Shown: one piece after another, positions 22,529-32,919 of the stretch
Position numbering within the stretch: position 1 is the stretch's first letter
Layout of the letters: the number at the start of each line of letters is the position of its first letter
Assembly: GCA_003194525.1 (NCBI GenBank)
Contig: NBIV01000064.1
Location: 186,001-250,000 of the forward strand
Reading direction: 5' to 3'
DNA from: Gracilariopsis chorda
Taxonomy: Eukaryota > Rhodophyta > Florideophyceae > Gracilariales > Gracilariaceae
Length of the DNA stretch: 64,000 nt
Translations under genes and position numbers: made by a program
Notes under the pieces: model-generated
The model's input: the letters and a program-made list of their open reading frames with translations, nothing else
Told to the model about the DNA's origin: nothing
Database searches by the model: none

Positions 22529-23884
22529 ATGCATCCGCAACATTCTCTCAACATTGCCACTGTTGTTCCTACGACCGCCAACGGCGGTGAAACTACGCCC
22601 CGTATCTCCTCTATTGGAGGGGTATACGCCACCGTTGGTACTCAGGAGACAGCTGGAATGTCGGCGCATGGTCTGGGGGCCCCTTCATCTCCAATACGCT
22701 GCACCCTGGGACCTCAGAGAAGACGGGCTATACCAGCCCGGGGAAGAGGTCGTGGTAGGGTTGGACGTGGCGGTGACGGGCGCAGAGAGACTAGGGCGGC
22801 ATCTGGTCGTGGAAGAGGTCGGGGACGTGGAAGTGGACGTGGACGAAGGGGGAATGAGAATGACCCAAGTGAATGGTGGACGCTTTCTACGTCCCCGTGC
22901 GCCTTCATGGTCATGGAGAAGGACTTCGTCGAAAGGCTCATTCAGCACCGTGCGTGTCTCCTTTGCGACACCGCTGTGAACAATATGAAGCTTGAATGCA
23001 GTGTAAGAGGCCTTCCCTTTACTCGCTGTGGTTTTGTCGTTCTTTTCATGCATGGAGTTCTACATCAACTTTTGGAGTGGCTCAACGCGTTTAGTCGACT
23101 AAATGAGCTAGAAAAACCAAGAATAAGCCTCACTGACATGTATCGCTACGTCGCTGTCCTCCTCGTATCCCATACAACGGGATTGAGCTTCGATAAAACG
23201 GTGTCTGTCTTGCATCAGTTTGGAAGCTTTGTCCCATCTGTCTAAAGGGTCCGGTTTATTGCGGAAAACATCTTAGCATACTCTCCTACAGGACGGGGTA
23301 CAGATGGGGAGTTTCAGTGGAGATCTCAACCGGACCAGCCCCCCCAGCTATCTGAGTTTGAACATCTGGCCTTCCGCGACACCAGAAAGGTGTTCTTTTC
23401 CCCTTTGCATTTGCTGGCGACCCTCGATGATGACCTCTTTGGGACGAGGGCAGCGGAAAACTAGGTCAAGATGATAAGCTCCCGCAAAGCAGACCGCGAA
23501 GGTCACTCAGCAGACGTGCTTGTAGACGCCCTTTTTCACATATTTTTGGCAATACGGTTTCGTCGAAGGGACGAGGCTCAAACCGAGTCGGTCCGCAAGA
23601 TGCTGGTGACGTTCATGGACGGGCGGGGGGAGGAGACCGTGAATGGTTGTATAGTTACAGCGGACAGGGGTTACGGGAAGGGGGCTTTTATGGAAATACT
23701 GGCTGAGTTCGGTATGGGGTCGGTGTTCGTGATGCCAAATCACTTGCTAAGAGTGCACCTCTTTGTCGGGTTGTCGTTTCTAAATCCCAGTAGGGGGGAC
23801 ATTGCCGAGGAAGCTGTAGGCGATGTTAACGTGGATAGAGAAAGCAGTATTGAGCCAACTCTGCGAAGGCATCGTCGGACGTGA
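22529..23884 (+). pseudogene. Broken DDE transposase (DRGY type) of the ATATCCC element
   Basis: The N-terminal piece (22529-23245) carries an RGG-like tail (ARGRGRGRVGRGG) and a helical region (VMEKDFVERLIQHRACLL). After the stop at 23245, coding similarity goes on through FSPLHLLATLDDDLFGTRAA (first catalytic Asp candidate). A further stop precedes 23471. The last piece has RKADREGHSADVLVDALF and then IVTADRGYGKGAFMEILAEF with PNHLLRVHLFVG. The DRGY motif matches the second catalytic Asp region of IS4/piggyBac-like transposases. There are at least two stops, so it is not functional. The 3' end, expected to hold the third acidic residue, is not recognised. Confidence 0.65.
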
Positions 23885-23940
23885 ACGCTTCGCGGTCTCC
23901 GCGACGCTATTAAAAAGAACTGCCTTCCTTAGCGGTTCGC

Positions 23941-24170
23941 GTATTGATCACTATAGTGATCTATAGACCCTTTCGACCTCCTTAGAGGTGGGTCTGATCG
24001 CCCAACTTTGCGGGGCTGCCCTTCAGTCATTATTTATGCGTTAAGCCTCAAACTTGGCAGACGTGTCAGAGAAAATGTCCCAGACGGCTCTACGTACTTT
24101 ATTTTTAACGAGCATTTCATGCGCCGAACTACTGTGCTGTCAAAGTCTATGATCACTATAGTGATCAATA
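23941..24170. repeat. Two subterminal palindromes, right end
   Basis: TATTGATCACTATAGTGATC occurs inside 23941-23966 and 24147-24170, matching the two left-end palindromes of the element. Confidence 0.75.
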
Positions 24171-24270
24171 AAATCTGGCATTAGGGATATAGCGACTGGT
24201 GTAGTTTACTTAACAGAACAGCTAAAGCATGCACCTTAAGCTATACAACACACTTGTACACACTTTTGTA

Positions 24271-25499
24271 TGTGAAATATAAAATAAGTCCATGAACTTC
24301 AATAATCCAAAAAGTTCTTTAATGTGTTTTGGCGCTTTTTTGTCGTATCTGAACCACAAAACGGCTACCGCAACAACAAAGCCATGCTAAACAGTTCTTG
24401 AACAAGAAATTTTAAAACAGCGTTACAAATAATGCCTCGCGGTAAAGCCCTAACTGACAGAGAAAAAGCCATCATTCTAGCCTTACAACATGAACAACTC
24501 AGCGAACGAGAAATTGCTGATGCTGTCGGTCGATCCAGGGAAGCTGTTAAAAACGTTCTGTCCTGCTCCAACAAATCCAAACGCAAATATTCAAGAGCTA
24601 ACAACCGTAAGCTTACCATAAAACGGAGCGTCGAATCATTCGAAAAGCCCTGACTGGTAAGTTTAGTGCCGATGACCTACGTCGTGACATGCAACTACCT
24701 GTCACAACCCGTCGTGTTCAGCAAATAATTCACAATGTCCCTCACCTCAAGTACAAGAAAATGATGAACGGTCCATACATGAAGGCTTCACACAAAATTC
24801 GAAGAATGGAATTTTGCCAGGAAGTACCTTCAATCAGAAGCTATTGACTGGAAAAATGTTATTTTCACGGATAAAAAGAAGTTTAATTTGGATGGACCCG
24901 ATGGAAATTGCATGTATTGGCATGATTTACGAACTGAACCAAGGTGTTTTCCTAAACGCAATATGGGAGGAGGATCTGTAATGGTTTGGGGACCCATTTC
25001 TTACTACGGTGCTTTGCAGATTGTGGAACTAATTGGTAATCAGAATTCTAATGACTATTTGAAACTACTTGATAAGAACCTATTACCGTTTGCTGCGGAA
25101 ACACTGCGAGAAAACTGGACTTTGGTTCATAATGGGGCTTCTATTCATCGTTCTAAGGTCACCATAGAGTGGATAGCACGCAAGAAGGTGGATGTTCTAC
25201 AGTGGCTTGCTCATAGTGCGGGCCTAAATTTAATCGAATATACCTGTGGTACTATGGTTCGAGATGTCTACCAGGGTTTCAAGCAGTTTGGAACTGTAGA
25301 AGAGCTATGTGCAAAGATTGAATGAGTTTGGAATAATATCGAAGAATCTTTTATAAGGAATCTTTACCGTTCTATCAATAACCGTCTACTGTGCGTGCTG
25401 GATGCAAATGGTGGGCCATCAGGCTATTGAATGTGTTGTTTTGGCTTAGAAGTCCTTTTTGGACCTATTGAATATCGTGGATTTATGGTAAATTTCACA
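24271..25499 (+). mobile_element. Tc1/mariner transposon
   Basis: A 1229-bp element flanked by TA (24269-24270 and 25500-25501). Inverted ends begin TGTGAAAT on both sides, and about 44 bp align imperfectly, including TTCAATA and TCCAAAAAG blocks. It encodes a decayed Tc1-type transposase on the plus strand. Confidence 0.88.
24432..25325 (+). pseudogene. Decayed Tc1-type transposase
   Basis: The N-terminal helix-turn-helix is intact (MPRGKALTDREKAIILALQH ... SEREIADAVGRSREAVKNVL). The second domain and the catalytic core follow in shifted frames: KKFNLDGPDG near 24880, then GGGSVMVWGPISYYGAL. The second catalytic block reads LVHNGASIHRS where active copies have QDNA, so the Asp is replaced by Asn. 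The third block reads GLNLIEY for DLNPIEN, keeping Glu. At least one frameshift and one stop separate the pieces. Non-functional copy. Confidence 0.85.
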
Positions 25500-25658
25500 T
25501 ACTAAATCCTATATTTGTTGTTGTTTGAGTTTTACTTTGTTATTTCGGTACTATCACTTTGAATGCTACTCTACTCCACTTTCTATGAGCTACTTTTTCG
25601 ACTTTTATCTGCCTTGCTCTTCACGAGGTAGGCCCGTGGTCTACTGGTGAAGTGCAAG

Positions 25659-26443
25659 TGCAATTACCTCAGAGAGGGATTCTTGGTACTTGATTGATAT
25701 CCCGAATGTTTCGGTAATGTAGTCATTGCATGAACTACGACCACTAATAGTGGATTTGACACGTGGGACACGGAAGAGTCAATTGGCGGTGGGCCACAGT
25801 AGTGGGCACGAACCACCAAAGTGGAGTAATTAAGTTAATTCTATTTATAATTTTTACACCCATTTCTGGGATGGTTAGTACTTAGTGCGCCGGCGGGTGG
25901 CCGTCGCACCAGTAAACCTTCCCCAACAGGGACCCTAACCTGGGGAATTGGCTCTAGACCTCACTGCCTTTGCGTGTTCTCTACTCCTCTTTGGAGGTAA
26001 GCACCGTCGCATACGGGAAATCTAACCCCCTTGCCTATCTAAAGGACCCGAATACTCGGATTGTTATTCCAGCTGTCTTGGTGTTCGCCTTGTATAAGGT
26101 TTATTTACCGGCACTGCCATTAGTCTTCGTCACGACACTCGTGACTCAGCTCCCCCTTATCTTTCCCTTTATTGGGTGGCTTTCCCGCTACCCATGGCTC
26201 GTGTTCGCGCGTGCCACTAACTTGGAAACTTCACCTCTCTAGAGGACGACCACCCCCATACACCGCTCCTGCAGATACCCAATTCTTGCCTCAACCTCCC
26301 TGCGCAAGTCGCGACGGGTGGCCTCGGCCTTACAACCCGACATAGTCGTGCCACTCCTGGGAGTGCTCTACCCAACTGGGCTCACCTCTAACGAGGAAAG
26401 ATCACGAACGTCTTTCGGTGCACTCCCGTTTCCGGGTATTGCA
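25659..26443 (-). repeat. 0.8-kb repeat copy 2 (inverted)
   Basis: 785 bp, with ends TGCAATTACC and GGGTATTGCA. Diverged reverse-complement copy of 19496-20309. It lies 40 bp from the left end of the 26483-31924 transposon. Confidence 0.75.
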
Positions 26444-26482
26444 TTACAACTGGACTTATTTGAATTTCGCGGAGTGTAACCC

Positions 26483-26648
26483 GGGTGATGAAATTTCATC
26501 ACCCCAATTTGAGGTGAGATTTGGGTGATACGGTCCCATGTCACCCTTGCAGGGTGAGTGAGTCCCACCGCACGATGAGGCTCACCCATCATTGGGGTAA
26601 CATCACACAACCCATCACCCGCCTCGAACTGGAACTCACCGCGTGGGA
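26483..26648 (+). repeat. Left terminal inverted repeat of the 5.4-kb element
   Basis: About 165 bp pairing with 31760-31924; it starts with a 22-bp palindrome. Confidence 0.85.
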
Positions 26649-26695
26649 CCAGATAACCCTTCGTTAAAGACACCTGTCAATAAACCCCTCTCTCA

Positions 26696-27358
26696 ATGAC
26701 AAGATCTCCCATTGCTTCAACGACAACCTGCAAACAACGCCTGCGAACTATTGATACCTACACTCCACGTACAGGCCATAGAAATTCGCCATGTTTGTGT
26801 CCTATTGTATCTTACACCAACGAAGTTGAAATGATTTTTTCGCCTACATTAGGCAGATTTAAATCACCACCTATTGACTTAGATGACAACAATGAACAAA
26901 AAATACCTTCTAATCTACGAAACAACTTGGCACTGCATAGAGAATCTGATTCAAACTCCATAACATCAAGCGCTGGATTTAAAGCCAATATTAACAAGCC
27001 GCAGGAGATGATAACATTTTTTACGTTGGTTTTAGTTGGTGACCCCGAAGATACCTTCTACATTTTTGATGACACAGATGACAGCAGTACTGGCAGCAAT
27101 TGCACAAAGATTATTTCAACGAACGTAGAATATGAATCGCATATTCCGGAGCAAGAGCTATGTCAACTACGTGTTGAAAAACATATCAGGAGGGTACCTA
27201 GACGATCCCAAGTGGGCAGTTCTAACGAAAATGATGCTTGCCAGATAGCCTTAGATGACATTTTGTCTTCACTTTTCAATGATAGCATTGGTGCTCTAAT
27301 GGAAGACACATTGGAATGCTGCAATTTGACTGAAAACATTTCCATTAGTATGTGCTAG
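26696..27358 (+). CDS. Transposon-encoded protein, unrecognised
   Basis: A 220-residue ORF starting 48 bp inside the left inverted repeat. Ser/Asp/Asn-rich, acidic in the middle (DDTDDSSTGSN) with a C-terminal Cys-containing tail (LECCNLTENISISMC). The reading continues past the stop in the same frame with a plausible block LLSIDIDGINKRLGKKF, so this is probably the 5' part of a longer transposase. I recognise no domain. Confidence 0.5.
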   Translation: MTRSPIASTTTCKQRLRTIDTYTPRTGHRNSPCLCPIVSYTNEVEMIFSPTLGRFKSPPIDLDDNNEQKIPSNLRNNLALHRESDSNSITSSAGFKANINKPQEMITFFTLVLVGDPEDTFYIFDDTDDSSTGSNCTKIISTNVEYESHIPEQELCQLRVEKHIRRVPRRSQVGSSNENDACQIALDDILSSLFNDSIGALMEDTLECCNLTENISISMC

Positions 27359-28708
27359 AGAGATCGAGAACTACGTGCAAGAACAGGTGGGCTTCAAGAA
27401 TGGAATTATACCTCTCCGTTTCAATTGTTGTCGATTGACATAGACGGTATTAACAAACGGCTTGGAAAGAAGTTTGTCTCGGAGACCAACCATATTCTAC
27501 GAAAAGTAACACGAGAATTTCAAGAAAAGTTTGGCATAAAAGGACCTTATTACTCAGACAAACTTGAGTAGAGTGAGTTTATTGGATGTTTTCTTGCCCG
27601 AATATGTCCTTATGAAGATCGTATTAAGTTTGAACCGAGTTCTGAAAATCAAGTATAAAAATCGGACCACAGCCTTTGAATTCAAATTTATTCTCATTTT
27701 ACATGTATTAGCCGCATCTTACTCATCAACTGTAGCGACAATTACGGCGAAGCGAAACAAAAAGTTCTTTTTTCAAATGAATATCTCAGTTGATCAATAC
27801 TCTGATATATGATCAACTTTTTCCTGTGCACAGGGCAGGAGACTAAGAGTTGAGGACTTCGGAGAAGGATGCTTCAATTTTCCTCAGAGGGCAAACGCAA
27901 TGATGACAGAACTCGAGGATGAGTTGGATGCGGTCAATCGGTTCTTCCTCTATATTCCTGTGGGAAAGCGACCGTCCGAAATGGATAGCTCAGTTGGTAT
28001 CTGGGTGTTGAGGTGACACCACACGAATGGCAAACTGGCAAGATGGCCCGACAGCGGAAGGACGTACACACGTGGACTACAGAGGACAACACTGTGGTGT
28101 GCACCAGCCCGGGTGGAGGTGCCAGACGTGCATCTTAGAATTTTATTTACTTTTAGACGCACCGTGGTTAGGGCTCATAGACGGGCAGTACCAGTCGACC
28201 CGGGGAGGTTTACAGTTTATCTGAGATGTATCTCACCTTCCAATACCCCCACGGGCTGACCGAGATATAGGTGCAGTATGTTTGGTGGCATCCACCGCCG
28301 AGTAAAGACAGGCGTCGTTGGACCAACCGGACTAGCACCTGGTTTTAACCCGCAACGCAGGCCACATGCTAGCTTGCGCTGCTATTTCCGCACGGTCATT
28401 TCCCAAAGGTGTCTGGCCACCAACATTCACTGCGTGCGCACTGAAATCGCCTGACGTAGTTGCCAGCCCGGTTCCACTCCCTGCCCCCGACGCCTCCTGA
28501 CTCCCAGCACGTTTAGATTCTAGAGATCAGTCCCCGTTCCGGCCTCTCTAGGAGCATTGCAAACACCAGCCACCCAGCCCACGGCCGACAAAATGGTACC
28601 CCACCCCTAACGGTAAAACGCCTTTCCACAATTCCAGGCGCTACAATTTTTAGTCTTCACGAGGACCACCAGCGATTGCGATCAAAGGCAGTCACACAAT
28701 TGACCACA
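27359..28708. other. Internal region of the 5.4-kb element
   Basis: No long ORF. Plus-strand coding remnants occur at about 27380-27950. A more GC-rich stretch, 27960-28600, has no recognised content apart from a box-A-like TAGCTCAGTTGG at about 27985; no complete tRNA fold follows. Confidence 0.4.
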
Positions 28709-29710
28709 ATGTCCCACGTCAACAATCCGCAGAAGGCGCTTGGTCCTGTACATAAAGCGATACGCTCCGCCTTGAATCATGTCTCTTTGGTCAGTCACTG
28801 CTCGAGACCGGGCGAGAAAGAAACAGATGCATGGGAAAGATTGATCCGGCTCATTCAAGATGTTCCTACTGCAGGTCCTGTGAGACCCATGTCAGACGCA
28901 TTGTCTGCCTCTGACAGAGGCCATAATTCGAAAGGATCTATCGATAACATTAATGATCGCATCGGTGCAATGGTAATTGGGACGCAAAAAAGGAGTTTAG
29001 ACTATCCGTTTGTTTTTGGGGATGGCGCTATACGAAAACAACACAAAGGGATGGTTCTAAGTGAACAACGTTGCGGAGCGATACATAGCGCACGAAAAGA
29101 ACAGAGCACATTGTCTGGAAGAGATGTGAAAGCAATGGAATACCACAAGAGCGTCAGCAGCCTTATTACAGCCATTTATCATAACAAAGACCACCTTTTC
29201 TCTGCTATCCAGTTCACTTTGATTCCAAAAGCTGTTCATGAACATCAGCGAACGCTAGCCGAAAGAGAACAGTTTCACTTGTTCTACGATCGCTCTGTTT
29301 CACAATCAGCACACGAGAGAAACCTTAAAAATGGTGTCAGCGCTATGGCGCCAAGGATGAAAGTACGCCAAGCGCTTGCTAGTGTTGAGGAGATAAAACT
29401 ACTCCAATATCAGGACCCAGGCTGGTTCTCGGGCCGAGCCTTTCAATTCACATCGCACACATCTCAGGCGTTTCTCTGTGCCGTAGTTGAAGATCATGAA
29501 GATAGCATTGAAGCACTTTCTTACCTTGTCAGTGGGAAACAAATAGACAATATTCTTGTCACATTTTCGACAAGCGAGGATGAGACAAAGCAAAAACCTT
29601 ATATCCAAACTGATTCTATTGTGCCACTCTTCGAATCTGCAAGTAACGTCTACGCCGACCCCGGATCAGCAAGAGCACGCTATGTCTTGCCTCATGTCTG
29701 CAACAGTTGA
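28709..29710 (+). pseudogene. DDE-like transposase segment with DRGH/DRGY-type motif
   Basis: About 333 residues. Key stretch: ALSASDRGHNSKGSIDNIND, then GTQKRSLDYPFVFGDGAIRK and KGMVLSEQRCGAIHSARKEQ. The pattern Asp-Arg-Gly, a short helix, then a Pro-Phe-Val block is shared with the transposase remnant at 23.7 kb (TADRGYGKG ... PNHLL...FVG), so the two elements appear to be relatives. The usual Tyr is His here. Downstream, a coding remnant in another frame (KNVILSILTVFGHRQSPALR, to 29924) probably belongs to the same protein. The upstream frame is closed before 28670. Confidence 0.5.
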
Positions 29711-29957
29711 GAGCTCTCAAACAAAGACTAAGAATGTGATTCTTTCTATTCTTACTGTGTTTGGCCACCGACAATCCCCAGCTCTCCGAAAGTCTCAATT
29801 GATCGATGAGGTAATGGAACTTAAATCTAGTTTTGACAATGGTGCGGTTCTATTGGTAACTTCCACAACACAAGACTTCACACCTGCACAACAAAGAGAG
29901 ACAAAGAAAAGAAAACTTCTGTAGCGCATTTACAAAGCGTCACTCTCTTCTTGGATT

Positions 29958-30527
29958 ATGAAACCTCTTATCACTACATCAGGAATAAAGGAGGGTAGTT
30001 TCAACGAATCACAAGTACTGAAGGCTCTACCAAATTTTTCTGTAGACAATGCTGTGAGAAGTGGAAAACTGTTCTGCACTGAAGATTCTGCACTTTCAGA
30101 AGAGCAGTTTAAAGTGGATTATATACAAACAACAGGCTTTTTGTCGTCGAAGATAAATCCTATGGTTTCCGACAGTCCAGACGCTTTGTTGTGCTTCAAT
30201 CATGATAAGAACGAGCTAGTAGTATGCTCAGTTGAGATTAAGGCGATGTATTCCCTTAAAACGATTGAAGAAGCATGTGGAAAAAGTCATAAGTACTATG
30301 CTGCTTCCTATATTAAGGATATTGGAAGTAATGAAGAATCTATCGAACAGTTTCACGACCTGGTCCAATGTACAGATTATGGTATCCAGTGTTTGCATCA
30401 TGCGTTGTGTTTGAACCTGAAAACTGTTATGTATGCTGTTGCTAAAGGCAGCAATTGCAGTGTTAGAGAGATACTTAAAGTGGCCATCGTGAATTTCCAC
30501 CACAGTCTAACTTCAATATATAACTAA
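29958..30527 (+). CDS. PD-(D/E)xK (YqaJ/exonuclease-like) nuclease segment
   Basis: 189 residues. The core reads MVSDSPDALLCFNHDKNELV (Asp in the PD position), then CSVEIKAMYSLKTIEEACGK (ExK), then QFHDLVQCTDYGIQCLHHAL, which fits the helix with the conserved Gln. Asp...Glu-x-Lys with this spacing is the PD-(D/E)xK active site as seen in YqaJ/lambda-exonuclease-type nucleases. It lies between the DRGY segment and the KGGV segment of the transposon's transposase, so it could be a domain within one large protein or a separate gene. All key residues are present. Confidence 0.55.
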   Translation: MKPLITTSGIKEGSFNESQVLKALPNFSVDNAVRSGKLFCTEDSALSEEQFKVDYIQTTGFLSSKINPMVSDSPDALLCFNHDKNELVVCSVEIKAMYSLKTIEEACGKSHKYYAASYIKDIGSNEESIEQFHDLVQCTDYGIQCLHHALCLNLKTVMYAVAKGSNCSVREILKVAIVNFHHSLTSIYN

Positions 30528-30639
30528 ATTCTTGCTGCTGTGCGAGGTGGTGCTTTTCAATAGATCGGAAAAGAGTCGTCAAGGATACCAAATGAGTACG
30601 AAGAGCTTCTGCAGAAATCTCATGCGTCAGATTTGTATT

Positions 30640-31269
30640 CGTATGCATCTTAATACAGTTTGAGCCAAGCATACCGCTCACTTGCCCGCAAGCGTGGCAC
30701 TCTGCCTCTGGCACAAATGATACGACCAACAGCATTTTTATACTGGAACTACCTTAAAGGTGGAGTCAGTGAATGTAATTGGGCAATGACTAACCTTTGC
30801 TACACAAAAGTTGGCGAAAACCCTATTGTGAGTATCATTGGCCACTTCTTGTGTGCTTAAGTCAATAATGCGGCTGTTGTACATCGCCTGTCATTGGCGA
30901 AGAAAAAGGGACATCTACCACAGAGATACGAAAGCGATTTTAAAAAACGTTACAAAGCAATGCCGAAAAATGTGTCTTAGTGCTTGTGGTTTGCAGATTA
31001 TGCTCGACAACTCGCAAAGAAATACGTTTAAGAAGCTCAAATGAGCCCCAAAACTTTAACTTGCGCAAGTACGAATGTAAATGCTAGTATATCAGCTCCA
31101 AAATTTCCCTTTTTTTGTAGGTGATCCACTATATCGCCGTAACATTATTGAAATGTACAATCGTGAAGAGGACAAGAAGCGAAGACTCGGAACCAAAGAT
31201 TTGCATAGAAAGGTGAAAGGAAAAGACACATACTGTTACCTTTGCTCGTACATTCGATCACTTAAGTAG
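30640..31269 (+). pseudogene. C-terminal DDE transposase remnant (KGGV motif)
   Basis: One frame reads LPLAQMIRPTAFLYWNYLKG followed by Gly-Val-Ser-Glu. This matches the piggyBac/IS4-like block near the third catalytic acid (KGGVD), with Ser where Asp is expected. A short second piece at 31081-31269 ends in TYCYLCSYIRSLK with a CxxC. Broken into several frames. Confidence 0.45.
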
Positions 31270-31759
31270 AAGGGAAAGTCGTTCAGAAAGAAAGGTGGAG
31301 CTCGTCGAAAATTGTGGTGTAGCCTTTGGAAGCAAGCAATTTGTTCTTAATTTTGGCCAATGTGGCATTCGGAATCAATCTTACTACGAGCAGAGATACC
31401 CGATGATGAGCTTGAGAAGCTGAACGGCAAAGCACTGCAATCGTAGGCATTTCTGAGATGACCGAGTGCAAACTTTGGAAGGTTTAATAGCTCTAGATGT
31501 TATTGCGTGCTTCTAACTGCCTCAATCTGACGCTCTAATATGCACGTAAATTGTTGATTGTTGATTTGAATTCCCATTCGTGGTTTTCTTTGTTAATGTC
31601 CGAAGTTGTGTCTCCGTTGGTGCATTGGTGATAAACGGAAAGAATGGGTTTGTAACAAATGGTGTTCATCAGGGAGAAACAGCGCTTTGAAGCGTTCTTT
31701 ACAATGAAATGCAATGTACAAAAGAAATTGTGATCCCATCAGCAAGGAGTGATGAGGCC

Positions 31760-31924
31760 GCACGTGGTGAGTTCCAGGTCGCAGTGAGTGAGGGATGGGG
31801 TGATATCACCCCAATTCTGGGTGACTCTCAACGCGCAGTGGGACCCACTCACCCTTGAAGGGTGATGTGGGACCGTATCACCCATATCTCACCTTAGATT
31901 CGGGTGATGAAATTTCATCACCCC
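31760..31924 (-). repeat. Right terminal inverted repeat of the 5.4-kb element
   Basis: Reverse complement of 26483-26648 with scattered substitutions; it ends in the same 22-bp palindrome. Confidence 0.85.
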
Positions 31925-32919
31925 ATGGGAACGGGAATAAGGGAAAACGATGGCAACGTCGAAGTAGTTCATCTCATACTGTGAGCTATCTATTCTTAGG
32001 TTAAGGATAGAAAAGACATATTCGAAAAGCGCGGCCCTTCTTCTTTCAAACAATATGTATTGCAGCCATCGGCTCTACAGCATTTGTGAGCAACGCATTG
32101 AACACTGTTCCAACACGAAACGATGGAGCCTTAATATGCGAGACTGAATTCAGCGGTCTTTGAACGCTTTCAGAATGGCCTGTCGTGGGATGCTTTATCA
32201 TGCATACAAAAAGTGAATTTGGCAGTCTTGAGATGTGTGTAAATCTCTTGGGTGAGTAATTATCCTAAATCACAACCATAACAGGCCAAGAATATTCATT
32301 TGAGCCTTTTCACAAGAGGACAACCACCAGCATTGAACTCGTACGAAGAACATATTATTGTTCAATGTTTCCTGTACCTTGCTGAGAACACACACCGATA
32401 ACACAACAGGGAACTCGTGATCTTGTTGAAGACTATGTTTATATACTACCGGAAGTACGACAAGATTGAATAGGATTTCTTCACAACCGTCCGTCTAACA
32501 ACTGGGTATCAGGATATTCAAAGCGCAATGATCTGCAAGTGCAGCACTTCCAAAGGATGGAGGACTTAAGAGTTAACGCTGTCACATCAGATAATTTTAC
32601 TGAGCATATATCCCGAGTCAAAGCAGCAATCAAACGCTAAAACAGCACAGATTTTAAGAATACGTTCAATACCGATCATTCCGATGCTTCGTTTGAAAAA
32701 ATGAAAGGGCGTAGCCTTCGAAAATAAATCGGAGAAACAATGCGCGACTGGTGCAAAAAGCCTTGACGACAAAATTCAGCCTTGATAGGTTAACCATCAG
32801 GTCACTTGCTTCTGCTAGTAGAGAAACTTACAAACCGCCGATTGTCTTTCCAGGAAGACTCGTGCACTATAGAAAAATTAGAAGACGTATACAATTGATG
32901 CACTAGGTACTGCATCCAT
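31925..32919. other. Degraded sequence
   Basis: About 1 kb of AT-rich sequence with no ORF of note. Probably the decayed 5' part of the DDE_1-type transposase that follows. Confidence 0.35.

Larger units (their letters stand above)
16106..24190 (+). mobile_element. DNA transposon with ATATCCCTAATGCC ends, split by a copia element
   Basis: ATATCCCTAATGCC at 16106-16119 is repeated as its exact reverse complement at 24177-24190. Just inside each end lies a palindrome built on TATTGATCACTATA. Taking out the copia insertion (16233-22406 plus one TSD) leaves a transposon of about 1.9 kb with a plus-strand transposase remnant (22529-23884). The outer bases read TA or ATAT on both sides, so the target duplication may be TA or ATAT, which cannot be told apart from the palindromic ends. 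The transposase has a DRGYG motif of an IS4/piggyBac-like DDE fold, related to the one in the 26.5-31.9 kb element. Non-functional here. Confidence 0.72.
26483..31924 (+). mobile_element. 5.4-kb DNA transposon with about 165-bp terminal inverted repeats
   Basis: The left end (26483-26648) and right end (31760-31924) are reverse complements with scattered changes. Each tip is a palindrome, GGGTGATGAAATTTCATCACCC, and the arms share blocks such as GGTGATACGGTCCCA and CTGGAACTCACC. Inside, the plus strand has four coding remnants: an unknown acidic protein, a DRGY-containing DDE-like segment, a PD-(D/E)xK-type nuclease segment, and a KGGV-containing segment typical of the end of piggyBac/IS4-like DDE domains. 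No clear target duplication was found. Coding parts carry several breaks, so the copy looks inactive. The family is not one I can name with certainty. Confidence 0.8.

Noticed and set aside
27983-28000. tRNA-like box A (TAGCTCAGTTGG)
   Set aside because: No T-arm or closing acceptor follows within 90 bp; the nearest box-B-like word is almost 500 bp away.
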